In this document: positions 10,622 to 21,250 of the stretch, in pieces | How positions within the stretch are numbered: the stretch's first letter is position 1 | Layout: each line of letters begins with the position of its first letter | Assembly: GCA_900660155.1 (NCBI GenBank) | Contig: CABFPE010000269.1 | Span: 436,825-500,824 of the forward strand | Direction of reading: 5' to 3' | DNA length: 64,000 bases | From: Hofstenia miamia | Lineage: Eukaryota > Xenacoelomorpha > Acoela > Hofsteniidae | The notes under the pieces: model-generated | Database searches by the model: none | The model's input: the letters and a program-made list of their open reading frames with translations, nothing else | What the model was told of the DNA's origin: nothing | Translations under genes and position numbers: made by a program

Positions 10622-11916
10622 GGGTGCATTCACACAGAAAGCTTGCGATATAGCGCTTGTATTTTTAACACATGTTTTAAGATAGTTGAATTCACACAGA
10701 AAGCGAGCGATAAAGCCAATCTTGAGATTTAAACAAGAGGAAATAAAGGAGGGTATTCACACAGAGAGATTGCGATATCGCGCTTGTAATTTAAACACAT
10801 GTTTTAAGATAGTAGCATTCACACAGACGGCGTGCGCTTGCTATATTTTTTAACACATGTTTTAAGATAGTTGAATTCACACAGAAAGCGAGCTTGCGCT
10901 TGCGATAGATTTCTAGCAATGTATTAATACGAGAGTGTTCACACAGAACGCGAGCTTTTAATTGCTATTAGGAAAATATTCAATAATATTCTCTACACAT
11001 TGTTATATTTTATTGCATTTGAGCGAATCAAAGTGGATAATTTTTAATATGTAAACATTATTACAATTTAATTGATCTTTATGTAAGTAACTAACTGAAA
11101 ATCATTTGATACAATGGAACCTATGCGATTAGACAGCCTATTAAATTCTTCATTAAGATTATTGTTTTTCTTAAATTATTTAATATTTTGATAAACCTTA
11201 ATGCAATTTATATTTTTTGAAATTCTAAATTACGGGTGAATTAAAAAACTTTTTCTAATTTAGGCAGATTTTAAGAATATAGAAATCAAAACATTTTTTA
11301 TTAATAGCAGTTACTATACTTCAACTAGTAACTGCTATAAATAAAAAGTGTTGTGGACAAAACCTATTTTACAAATATGTTCAATAATACCATTTTTGTG
11401 ATAATATTAAATAATAATTTGAAACTAAATATATTATACGTACTTCGTACAAATTTTTGGCATGAATTTAAATTATTGGGAGATGTCATCGTCAAAAATA
11501 TTTAGCATGTTTAAAATCAAATTTACAATCTTTTACAATCGCGCACTCGCGCGCTTTCTGTGTGAATAGAACTATCTTTAAACATGTGTTAGAAAATATC
11601 GCTCGCGCTAGGCTTTAATTGGGATTGCGATAAATCTTTCTGTGTGAATGCTCTCTCAGTAACTCAACTGTTTAAATCTCTAGCGAGCCCAAGCTCGCAC
11701 AATCGCGCTGTGTGAACACCCTGGCTTTAATACATTGCTAGAAAATATCGCAAGCACAATCGCGCTGTGTGAACACTCTGGCTTTAATACATTGCTAGAA
11801 AATATCGCAATCTCTCTGTGTGAATACCCAAGATTTAAAGCTAGCGCAAGCTCGCTTTCTGTGTGAACGGAAAAAGCTCGCTCTAGCAAGCACAATCTTT
11901 CTGTGTGAATGCACCC
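10622..11916. mobile_element. Foldback non-autonomous element, PIF/Harbinger-like ends
   Basis: Both ends carry the inverted sequence GGGTGCATTCACACAGAAAG and are bounded by TAA (10619-10621 and 11917-11919). A 3-bp T-A-A duplication next to a GGG terminus is the usual PIF/Harbinger signature. The arms are long and internally repetitive. The left arm has the word TTCACACAGA about six times at 55-65-base spacing (10629-10940). The right arm has the complement TCTGTGTGAA about seven times (11555-11910). Between the copies are GCTTGCGATA-like and AACACATGTTTTAAGATAG-like words. The middle (about 10980-11520) is plain AT-rich DNA with no transposase, so the element depends on enzymes supplied elsewhere. 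Assignment to Harbinger rests on the termini only. Confidence 0.65.
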
Positions 11917-12529
11917 TAAGGACTAAGTAAGAAAATATCGAAGCTGTGAACAACAAAATGGGAAGCCCTGGGAATAAATAAAGCCAACTGAGAGAATTTT
12001 TAACAAAAAGTTAACAAATATATAAATGCTCTGTTATTCATCAAAGAATTTATGTATATTGTAAAAATAAAAAAGTTCGATTGCTTATAAATAGAATTTT
12101 CGAGGCTTAGATCCTCCCTGGATATGAAACTGTTTGGGCATTTCAACATATGGCTATTTTTCAATGGGGTTTAAATGATTGAAAGGGCTATAGGTATATA
12201 ATATATATACTGAGAAAACTACAAATTTTCAAACCTTTGTCGACAATAACAAGATTCGTCATCAAAATATTATAGAACAAATCAAAAAATAAATTTAATA
12301 TTTTGCGATTCTTTTGATCTTTATTAATATATATCTCTTGAATAATATTTACTGAGCACGAGATATTTATTTTTTATTTTTATGCATGATAAAGTTAATG
12401 TCTATTGTGCATTATTGATGTTTAAGTACATTCTCCCTTAGTTCGATATAAATGTATATGTACATATACATTCAGTCATTCATTGAATCCGTCATTAATA
12501 TTTCGAAGCAGTAATTGTCGTCACTGCGA

Positions 12530-13338
12530 TTACATCAAAATGACGATAAGACAGAATTCCTCATTATCGGGAAAGGAGCATACTTTCTCTAGAATTTTTT
12601 TGTGATAGTTGGTTTTTACTTGATACGCCCGAATCCTTTTGTTAGAACCCTTGGTGCTCTTATAGATGCTGAACTAAATATGAAAAAGCATGTTAATTGT
12701 ATTATTTCTTCGTGCAATTACCATCTCCGGAACATACGTCATATCATACGACATCTAAGCTTAGAAACAGCTGAAACGCTTGTAAATTCCCTTATTCGTT
12801 CCCGTTTAGACTTCAACAACATTTTATTATACGGCATTTCAAGTTCTCTCCTCGAACGACTTCAGAAGGTTCAAAACAACTGTGCTAGAGTAGGACTGCT
12901 GTTTAGCCGATCATCTCGCATTACCCAAGCCTTGAAACAACTCCATTGGTTGCCCGTGAGATATCGAATTGACTACAAAATTGCCCTGTCCACGTGGAAA
13001 TCTCTAAATGAATGTGCACCCTCATATATAAGAAAGTTGCTTAATCCAATCACCACAGCTAGTCGTTCGAAGTACCTATGGACTCTGCGTGCTCCAAAGG
13101 TTAACTTGGCTTCTGCTGGCGCTCGGTTATTTTCAATGGCTGCAGCAACTTTATTCAATCGCCTACCATTTGCCTTACTGACGTGTTCTAATCTGATGGC
13201 TTTCGAGAAAGCACTGAAGTGAAGTCACATTACTTTGAAATCGCCTTCAGTTAGTCGTTTTACCATAAGCGCTTTTGAATTTGGAACATTTCGGGATTAA
13301 GGCTTTCTATAAATGCTTTTGTATTATTATTATTATAT
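12530..13338 (+). pseudogene. 5'-truncated LINE (CR1/L2-like), end of the RT protein and 3' tail
   Basis: Encodes the region after the catalytic motif of a non-LTR retrotransposon reverse transcriptase. It starts at NDDKTEFLIIGK (the usual x-DKTEFLIIG segment). An in-frame TAG follows at about 12596, then a long frame containing RTLGALIDAELNMKKHV, LVNSLIRSRLDFNNILLYGI, ERLQKVQNNCAR, LKQLHWLPVRYRIDYKI and LFNRLPFALL, the standard order for CR1/L2/Jockey-type C-termini. The frame stops at 13222. The 3' UTR ends in TATAAATGCTTTTGTATTAT and (TAT)n near 13338, the microsatellite tail typical of this clade. The RT catalytic core and endonuclease are absent. Confidence 0.87.
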
Positions 13339-14082
13339 AATTACGTTTTTGAAATAGATTAAGTTGCACCGTTTATCATCTTAATATCACTTAAAAAATG
13401 CATATCTTGAGCAGCATAATATACTTTTAATGCAGATTAATTTCCTGTGTGATTTCCCACGATATACACTCACATGCGCCCCAAGTTAGAGTTGTTAGGC
13501 TGAGCTAAATTTTCAAACCAATAAATCAACAGTGACTTCCTTAAAGATTCACATTTATGCTAACTCATGCATACCCATTGATATAAATGGACCGCGTTTC
13601 TTTGGCCAATCCATTATTTTACGGCCATTTTTTCAGTCAGCCTGAAAATTTTGGCTATTGAATGCCTTAGTGTAATTGGGAGCCTAAATTTTTAATTTCA
13701 GCACGTTTGTATAGCATAACTTTTTCTTGCAAAATTCAGGCCGTACTTGCAAATATTTTGTCCAGAATATCCGTGATCGCGCCCGGCCTAGGTCCTCATC
13801 TCACTTGTCACATTTTTTCTCGGTGCATAACTGGTTGGAAATGAGTTCCCCCAGGCCAGGCGAACTCAATTTTATTTTGAATACCAAGGTCGACTAAACT
13901 TATATAGAGTTTATCCCGAAATAATTAATTTCGTTTGAATACAAGTCCAAAACTGAAGGGAATGGGAAAGTACTTTTGCACATTTATATTACCTCTAACT
14001 CGCTAAGTATATTGAATATTTATTGGTATAATACCTCTGAATACAAAAAATTCAAGATCGCAAGAAATATATTTAAAATTGT
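13339..14082. other. Non-coding stretch between LINE and mariner
   Basis: Mixed composition. About 13790-13870 has GC-richer words (CGCGCCCGGCCTAGG). There is no open frame of note and no repeat ends seen. Confidence 0.4.
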
Positions 14083-14084
14083 TA

Positions 14085-15400
14085 TACGAGGGTTAGTCAA
14101 TAAGCCTTGCACATTTTTTCATGTACAAGGTTTTATAAGGTTTTCATGTACCATCATGTCATAGTATGTAAGTATTTGTCTCTTGGAACAACTTCTATCA
14201 CTGTATACTTAATATTTGCTTAATTTTCTATCCATTCTATTCTCTGTTTGCAGGTCATAATCAATCGAAAATGTTCTCTCGTCAGGAGCAACACGCCTAT
14301 GTGAAGATCGAGTTTATGCGAAATAAACGACAATTGGAAATTCATGCTGCATTGGTAGAAGCTTGCAAGGAGGAGGCTGTCGATCGTTCGACTGTTACTC
14401 GATGGTTTCAGAGGTTTCGAGATGGTGACATGAGCATCGAAGACAAAGAGCGCAGTGGTCGACCGGTTTCTGTTACTGACCAAGAACACGAAGAACGAGT
14501 CCAAGAACTCTTGGAGGAGGACAGGCGGATAACTTGCGATGAAATTGCCACTGAGATCGGCATCAGTCACGGGTCCGTTTACAAGATTCTTACAGACAAT
14601 CTTGGCAAAAGGAAGGTAACGGCTCAATGGGTTCCTCATCGCCTCAAGGATGAAGAAAAGCTTTCCCGCTACAGGATATCGATGCAATTGCGCCAAAGAT
14701 ACCGTCGAGAAGGAGAGAGCTTCCTCCGAAGAATTGCGGCTATTGACAAAACATGGATTCGATCATACGAGCCCGAGCTGAAGCGGCAGTCAAGCGATTC
14801 TCCACGTCCCCAAAAGTACCGGCGTGAACAAAGCAAAGTGAAGCAAATGATGATCTTTGCTTATGATTACATCGGCATCATTCTTGCTGATGCTGTTCCG
14901 GTTGGACAAACCGTCAATAAAGAATACTACGCCGACTTCATCTCCAAGAAACTGAGGAACGCCTTGAGGAGAAAAAGACCAAACCTCCAGCCTCTCATCC
15001 TGCATGACAACGCCCACTGTCATACCGCACAAACCGTTGTGGAGACTCTGGACAACTTGAATTGGGAAGTTTTGCCTCACCCGGCATACAGTCCGGATTT
15101 GAGTCCTCCTGACTTTCATCTCTTCCCAAAACTCAAGGAACCCATGAGAGGGAAGCGGTACTCAACATTGGACGAATTGTCTGCAGCAGTGAAGACCCGC
15201 ATTCGAGCGATGAACACGGAGGGTACTGAAGACATTTTCAAACTGACACAAAGATGGGAAAGTGTGATCCGCAATGGTGGAGACTACATCGAAGGATTGT
15301 AAATGTGTATATATTCATGTTTCGAAATACAGTTTGGTTTATTATACTTTGTTTTGTTACTAAAATAGAAATGTGCAAGACTTATTGACTAGCCCTCGTA
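14085..15400 (+). mobile_element. Complete mariner transposon
   Basis: A 1316-base element bounded by TA target duplications (14083-14084 and 15401-15402). The terminal inverted repeats are about 33 bases with two mismatches: left begins TACGAGGGTTAGTCAATAAG, and the right end reads the same inwards with C for T at base 10. One transposase gene fills the interior on the + strand. Size, TA duplication and gene content all fit the mariner family. The near-identical ends and unbroken gene suggest recent insertion. Confidence 0.96.
14271..15302 (+). CDS. Mariner transposase, D,D34D, intact
   Basis: A cut-and-paste DNA transposase that binds the flanking inverted repeats and inserts at TA. It has 343 codons, about the normal family length (roughly 345), with no stop or frameshift. 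Residues 1-110 form the paired helix-turn-helix DNA-binding region (TVTRWFQRFRDGD at about 41-53, GRPVSVTD at 63-70). The WVPHxL linker motif is WVPHRL at 120-125. The catalytic acids are D159 (AAIDKTWI), D246 (LILHDNAHCHTA) and D281 (YSPDLSPPDFHLFP), with exactly 34 residues between the last two. The ATG is 186 bases inside the left end. Codon use is GC-richer than the surroundings, as expected for a recent arrival. It may still be active, which only an assay could show. Confidence 0.96.
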   Translation: MFSRQEQHAYVKIEFMRNKRQLEIHAALVEACKEEAVDRSTVTRWFQRFRDGDMSIEDKERSGRPVSVTDQEHEERVQELLEEDRRITCDEIATEIGISHGSVYKILTDNLGKRKVTAQWVPHRLKDEEKLSRYRISMQLRQRYRREGESFLRRIAAIDKTWIRSYEPELKRQSSDSPRPQKYRREQSKVKQMMIFAYDYIGIILADAVPVGQTVNKEYYADFISKKLRNALRRKRPNLQPLILHDNAHCHTAQTVVETLDNLNWEVLPHPAYSPDLSPPDFHLFPKLKEPMRGKRYSTLDELSAAVKTRIRAMNTEGTEDIFKLTQRWESVIRNGGDYIEGL

Positions 15401-15402
15401 TA

Positions 15403-15600
15403 AGAATGAACTTAATTTAATTTGGGAAAAATTTTGGGATTTCATTTAGCATTAAATTTAGTACCAAAGGCATCCAACATATTCAAAAGTAAAAGAATTC
15501 ACTATCAAATTCAGCCATTTCTAAAATGATATCATAAATTTAAGTGATATTGCATAAGAGCAATAACGCAAAAAATACCCTCAATAAATATAATTATATC
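15403..15600. other. Spacer between mariner and the inverted-repeat element
   Basis: About 200 bases of AT-rich DNA; nothing recognised. Confidence 0.6.
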
Positions 15601-15608
15601 GAAATATA

Positions 15609-16455
15609 GGATCACCTGAAGATGTGCCCCCAAAGCTTTGAGGGGGCATATCTTCAGGTGGAAAATCTTGGGGGGAATGTCTTCAGGTGGAAAATCTTGG
15701 GGGAACATCTTCAGTTGGAAAATTGTAGGAAAAACTAAATATGTCTTTTACTTTACCCTAACCCAAACCTTAACCCTAACCCTAAACCCTAAACTAACCA
15801 TAAACCCTAACCCTAACCCTTTTACTGTTGAAGCATATATATATGGTTAGGGTTAGGATTAGGTTATCTTCAGGCGGAAAAAGTTTGGGGGATATCTTCA
15901 GGTGGAAAATCTTGGGGGAATGTCTTCAGGTGGAAAATCTTGGAGGAACATCTTCAGTTGGAAAATTGTAGGAAAAACTAAATTTGTCTTTTACTTTACC
16001 CTAACCCAAACCTTAACCCTAACCCTAAACCCTAAACTAACCATAAACCCTAACCCTTTTACTGTTGAAGCATATATATATGGTTAGGGTTAGGATTAGG
16101 TTATCTTCAGGCGGAAAAAGTTTGGGGGGATATCTTCAGGTGGAAAATCTTGGGGGAATGTCTTCAGGTGGAAAATCTTGGAGGAACATCTTCAGTTGGA
16201 AAATTGTAGGAAAAACTAAATTTGTCTTTTACTTTACCCTAACCCAAACCTTAACCCTAACCCTAAACCCTAAACTAACCATAAACCCTAACCCTAACCC
16301 TTTTACTGTTGAAGCAAATAAATATGGTTAGGGTTAGGGTTAGGTTATCTTCAGGCGGAAAAAGTTTGGGGGGATATCTTCAGGTGGAAAATCNGGCGGG
16401 AGTATCTTCAGGTGAGGCTAAATCTGGAAGTTGGGGGCATATCTTCAGGTGATCC
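15609..16455. mobile_element. MITE-like element with 8-bp duplication and telomere-like interior
   Basis: Ends are inverted: left GGATCACCTGAAGATGTGCC, right the complement with one mismatch (A for G), continuing through CCC(C)CAA for about 25 bases. Both sides carry the 8-base direct repeat GAAATATA (15601-15608 and 16456-16463), a clean target duplication. An 8-bp duplication fits hAT, P or Merlin-type transposases; the end sequence does not pick one. The interior is about three tandem units of 237-244 bases. Each has TCTTCAGGTGGAAAATCTTG-type copies of the terminal motif, a CCCTAA-rich block and a short TTAGGG block. No transposase is encoded. One ambiguous base (16394) lies in the last partial unit. 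Confidence 0.75.
15649..16400 (+). repeat. Tandem array of 237-244-bp units with telomere-like blocks
   Basis: Equivalent points recur at 15649, 15893, 16131 and 16375 (spacings 244, 238, 244). Each unit contains TATCTTCAGGTGG, TGTCTTCAGGTGG and CATCTTCAGTTGG. It then has a CCCTAA-type block (15754-15820, 15997-16058, 16235-16300), TTTTACTGTTGAAGCA, a short TA run, and GGTTAGGGTTAGG followed by TTATCTTCAGGCGG. Opposed CCCTAA and TTAGGG blocks in every unit could pair as hairpins. The apparent reading frames of 61-88 codons here simply repeat with the array and are not genes. Confidence 0.92.
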
Positions 16456-16463
16456 GAAATATA

Positions 16464-16523
16464 TATTAATATGGACTTTTTTGCCCAATACCACTCAATG
16501 CAAGAACGTATGTACTTAGAGAT

Positions 16524-16571
<48 letters not shown>

Positions 16572-17833
16572 ATGAACTCAGTTATTCTGAAGTGCTTAGC
16601 ACTAATTAAAACAAGTTATTGAGGATGCTTAAATTTTCTTGTAATATTTGAATTTTTAGGCATGAGAATTATAGATTTGATGATGAACCAACAATTATTA
16701 TATACGCGGTGTCATATGTAATTTCAATTTTATCGTTGATTTGAAATCTGTGTATATTTTATTAACTATATCCGCCTTCTATTTCAAAACATTTGTGATG
16801 TCTTAACGCATTTTAAAGTGAAAAGTCGCCCAAATGTCCTGAAATTAATGTAATATCCCTAAAACTCTTTGTGCACTAATTAAATATTTAAAGCTCATTT
16901 CATTGCAATCTGATTTAAGCCTTTTAATCTTTCATCAAGAATGTTTTGTATAAACATCGTGTTTAATGCGTTTCTTGTCATTTAGAATATAAATGTGTTT
17001 CTATTTTTAAACCCATGCTTTATTGAAAATATGGCCTAAAGAGATTAATGTCGCAATTTATTTGCAAATTTATGGAATTTAAAATCATGTAATATATCTT
17101 AATCAGTCTTTCCGGCAACGTTAAATGTCAAAATTTGGTTCCTGAAAGCGACGCTGAAAGGGAAAGGTCCTTCTAACTTCTTTATTTCAAAGTAATGCTT
17201 TAAAATCTATTCTACTATATTTACCGCCAAATATAATAGTTGAGATTGAGAATTTTTTACAATAAAAAATACAAATATTTTATTAAGGAAAATTTTTTAC
17301 ACTTCGGAAAATCAGCAGATTATGCAATGTACACTGATAATTCAAATTGAAACAGGCAAGTGATATATAGTTAGAACTAAATAATTTTTTACACTAATAA
17401 ATGTATATAAAACAGCTTAACTATTATAATTCAACTCAATTTAGCTACCAAAAGCGGTTGTGCAGAAAATTGCAGATGTTTATGCAAATTTAATCAATTC
17501 AGAATATTTCTGAAGTTTTTTGTAAGCAGTTTTGAAAGAATAAAGTTAATAGAAGTGTATATCGGGGGTTAAAGTTTAAGAGCCAAAAGGTTCCAACTTA
17601 AAAAATGGATTTTTGGAGTTACTCATATATAACCTAACACTATACACCTTATATCATGTTTTCTGTACGTTATTTTATTCTTTGATGCCTCATTCAAAAA
17701 TTATTTTGAAGCAACTTATTGTGGCAAATGTAAAGTCATTTAGAGCAAAACGGTGATAATTTTTAATTTACGATCATTAGCAGTATGTAAATGCGTAAGA
17801 AAACCCAGATGAGAAAACGTATTGTTAATATAT
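16464..17833. other. AT-rich stretch with a (TA)n run at 16527-16568
   Basis: Apart from the microsatellite, nothing recognised. Confidence 0.5.
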
Positions 17834-17841
17834 GTCCAGAG

Positions 17842-18617
17842 CAGTGTTGGACAACATGGAAATGAAATGGTTTTAAACAGTGTTAAACGATATCGTTTAA
17901 ACTTCGTTTATTTGACAGGCTTTATTTAAGCGGCAGGTTGAGGGCATCTCCAGTGAACAAGCCATAAATAGCATATTGACACGTAGGCGATTACTTTTAA
18001 TCGATTGTTATACAATGAACAATTTGAGAAAAAAGTAAACATTTATTGTAAATTATGTAAATCTGAAATAAGTCAGATATTTTTGTCATTGTCACCACAT
18101 ATGTTGCAAAGTTATAGGTGGACACTCCTTTTGTAGTAATTCAAACCAATTTCTTAGATGTTCAGGTTTTGAAGATATACCAAGCGTATATCAATGATGG
18201 TGTGCAATGTCGTATAGAAAACTAGCCTCAACTGGAAAATTATCTAGAAAAAATTTTACTGCGAAAAGACCGGTTTGGAATTATTTGGTGAAAATACACA
18301 ATTTCCACAGCTCAAAATAGTTGCACAATACTTGCTCAGAATTTTGCCATTCCAAGCTAACTGTTATAGATCATTGCCTAAGGCTTCAATCTTATCTAGT
18401 AGAAACAGGATTTCAATGGATATTATCTGAAATAAACTTATTGTGTTGCAACCTAAGCAGATGGTAGATTATTTGATTTTAAATTGACTTACTTTTTCTT
18501 AAGTCTTATAGTTTGAATGCAGTTTTTTATTCAAATTAGTTTAAACTATCGTTAATTAAAATTTCATAGCTTAATTGAATTTAAACTTTTTAAATGTCAT
18601 TTAAATGGTCAACACTA
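17842..18617 (+). mobile_element. Deleted hAT element with perfect 8-bp duplication
   Basis: Flanked by identical GTCCAGAG copies (17834-17841 and 18618-18625). Ends are CAGTGTTGGACAACATGG on the left and, read inwards, TAGTGTTGACCATTTAAATG on the right. The C/TAGTGTTG start plus 8-bp duplication is a standard hAT signature. It is only 776 bases long and keeps just the C-terminal part of the transposase, so it is non-autonomous. The subterminal DNA is rich in TTTAAAC/GTTTAAA words. Confidence 0.75.
18263..18484 (+). pseudogene. hAT transposase C-terminal remnant
   Basis: The frame reads EKTGLELFGENTQFPQLKIV, then AQYLLRILPFQANCYRSLPK, ASILSSRNRISMDII and a TGA. This lines up with the hAT dimerisation region, where FPxLxxVAxxxLxIPAssAxsER is followed by an RxRLSPENV-like stretch. 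The SER residues and the start of the final helix are lost, and an in-frame stop interrupts the end. It sits inside the 17842-18617 element, in the orientation expected of its own broken gene. Confidence 0.55.
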
Positions 18618-18625
18618 GTCCAGAG

Positions 18626-19140
18626 TTATAAATAGGCCATAACATTGTAGTTCATTCCTTGACGATTAGCGCGAATAACCTGTGTGTTTAACATTGGTTT
18701 CCTATTTGCTTCCCTTATTTAAAAAAATCAGAATTCTTCATATGCCTCAATACACTAAGTGTTGAAAATTACAAAATACATATTACATCTATTAATCTAT
18801 TCCATTAATTTTTTATTTTTCCGCATGCATAGAACGGTTACTTTATTCATAAATATTACACATGCTGCAACATTTGCCTCATATTCTTTCTGAATTATTC
18901 TGCTTTGCTTAAATGTCTTTCGCTCATGTCTGTTGACCAAGAAAATTAATCTAGATGTTTTTTGCAGAGAAAGCATTAAGCGCACAGCAACGATTTTGCG
19001 ATTTGCTTGAAAAAGCTTTTGCCACATCTATAAACACAATTCCTGTTATAACTTATGTCTTAAGAATAGGTTGACATGGAATTGCAATCGAATGAAGTTC
19101 TCTATTTCCATTATACTTTATTTATCAACTACGTGGCTGT
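18626..19140. other. Non-coding stretch
   Basis: Nothing recognised. A 76-codon minus frame at 18797-19027 has no family resemblance. Confidence 0.4.
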
Positions 19141-20136
19141 CAGAGGACGGATTTGGTTGTCTAAAAAATTGTAAATAATTGCATAAAAAGTTGCATAAAA
19201 ATGTCCAATTACATGACTTTTAGAGGCTCTACACTAAGACACTTACATTCAGTGACAGACTGCCTCCAAAGAAGAGAATGAACGGCATTAAGCCAATGGC
19301 TAGTTCTTATAGGATGCATATTTCAGAGTAGTCGTGTTGTCGATCTGATTCTCCCCAGTAATAACACTTGTGGAAAATATCATTTTCCCCAAATGTGGAT
19401 TATTCTTTGCAAAAATTGCAGCAATTTCAAAAATGATGCTATTTATCAGCATATTTCATCTTTGCAATTGCGTCTGGGTTTCAAATAAGAAGTGAATTCG
19501 CTACTTTATAAGTTCTAATACAAGTTGAAGCTTTGATACAAAATCCATAGAGATTTTGCGTAAAATCCTACGTGATAAACAAAAGTAGTGTTTTCAACCA
19601 ATTTAGGCAAATGTTGCATTATTGTGTAAGTTTTATTATGAAAAAAATTTGTAGTGTTACAACTTATTTACTAATGTTTTCTTTCAAAAAGGTTCTGTCT
19701 TTGGAAATAATTGTGTTCAACATACTGAAACTTTGCTCTAATGAAATTGAAGTGTGCTTGAGCGTTTTACAAGGCAAAGTAATCCACTGGAGAAATTTCC
19801 ACTCGACTGAGTGCCATGATTTCCTTCATTTCATTTCTAAGCACTCTTTTATTCAAAAGTTTTGTCAGACTTGTCAACGAGCCAAGCCGAGCAAAGCTTG
19901 AACAGAAAATTGGATGTACAACGAGCCCTTTTTAAGCAAAACAATTTTATAGTACTGCTTGTTAATTAGATTATGCAGATTTTCTTATTTTTTAATTCAA
20001 TATGCCTTTCTTATGATCATATTTTAGAAATGTTTATTAAACAATAGAGAGTTATGTAAAAAATTTTGAGAGTGCAATATTTTCAAAAAATATCGAGTTG
20101 AAACGAGCCTCATTAAAAGATTTTATGTGGCAATCC

Positions 20137-20166
20137 GAGCCGAGCCGAGCCGAGCCGAGCCGAGCC
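20137..20166. repeat. (GCCGA)n short tandem repeat
   Basis: Five to six perfect GCCGA pentamers. Scattered CGAGCC words continue on either side (19875-19930 and 20190-20225). Confidence 0.9.
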
Positions 20167-20274
20167 AAACTTACTAAAAATATAAACGAGCCAAGCTGCG
20201 CTTAGAAATTTCGACTCGTTGGCAAATCTGGTTCTTGCACACCAACGGGAGCGCTGCCAAAATAAAGCCCTGCA

Positions 20275-21250
20275 ATGTCTTTTGAATCGTCGCGAATTTT
20301 GTATTATACAGACTGGAACTTCACCAGCAAAGCAACCAGCTCTCCGCTGAAATGTGAGACAGTGAACAACAAATCCCAAGGTAATGGTTCACATATGATT
20401 GTTTGCTTAGCCCTCGTAACCAGCAGCCCATTTCCCTCAAATGACTCAACAATTCCTTTGACTTTGGCAGATTTCAAGCACAATATATAGCGGCTGTTAT
20501 CCAGCCAGTTCATCTTGTGACACTTGTCTGGGGTAGGTATCCCATTTCTGTGAACTTCTTTTTCTATTCTTGTTTTTGACAGTGGCTGTCTTGATTCGTG
20601 CAATGAAGTCATCTACAGCAGGATAAAATTTTTTAGAATTTTTCTCAGTTGCAATATGAATTGTATGCGCAATGGAAGTGACATGAAAGAGGTTGGGATA
20701 CAGTTGCCTAAGCGCATTTCCTGCAATATATATCGAGCATATATCGAGCAACATCAGATAGCAGCGAAAGGAAGTCAATTCGATGTACATCAAACAGCTT
20801 AATAGTATCGTCCACAATTCTCAATACAGTTGTTGGCTCGATTTTACATAGCACCGTGCATTTTTCTCGGATTCATTAATCTCCACTACCACTGGATGAA
20901 AATTCTTGAACCCTCCAGCTCTGTTCCAGGAACATTTAGCTACTTTATTACGGAATGTCGTTTCAGATAGCTGGGGATGCCCCATATCTTTGACAAAGAT
21001 TCTTCAAGTGGTGTTTGTTAAGTTTTCTTAACGGGATGTCTCTTGAAAGAAAGGCAGTTGCGATTTGTTTTGTTTGTCATTGGCAGTGTAGGAATGACTG
21101 ATTTTCTTTCATGGCTAACAAAATTGATGGCCTTGCTATGTTTAGCTGTCTTTAGGTGTTTGTCAACTGTAGATGTTCACATTGCATAATGAGGGGTAGA
21201 TTGAAATTTCTTAGGCCACATGCCACATACTTCAGAACTCTACTCTTGCT
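20275..21250 (-). pseudogene. hAT transposase pseudogene (CGGBP1-like zinc-finger type)
   Basis: Read on the minus strand in pieces. At about 21190-21080, VDKHLKTAKHSKAINFVSHE looks like a Cys2-His zinc-finger tail of the CGGBP1/hAT N-terminus. At 20817-20497 the frame holds ALRQLYPNLFHVTSIAHTIH and FIARIKTATVKNKNRK, the core motif L-YP-x-LFHVTCIAH...VDxLIARIKAA of these transposases. Then, in another frame, LKSAKVKGIVESFEGNGLLV at 20580-20400, followed by LVKFQSV. At least two frameshifts and several stops make it dead. The family is known from elements that share an ancestor with vertebrate CGGBP1. Confidence 0.6.

Noticed and set aside
14220..15119. Long minus-strand frames opposite the mariner transposase
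   Set aside because: Antisense shadows of a GC-richer coding gene; no independent motif.
15638..16331. Frames of 61-88 codons in the telomere-like array
   Set aside because: They repeat with the tandem unit, their translation is simple repeat (TLTQTLTL-type), and no gene signals are present.
20113..20379. 88-codon minus frame ending in GSARLG repeats
   Set aside because: Translation of the GCCGA pentamer and decayed hAT sequence.
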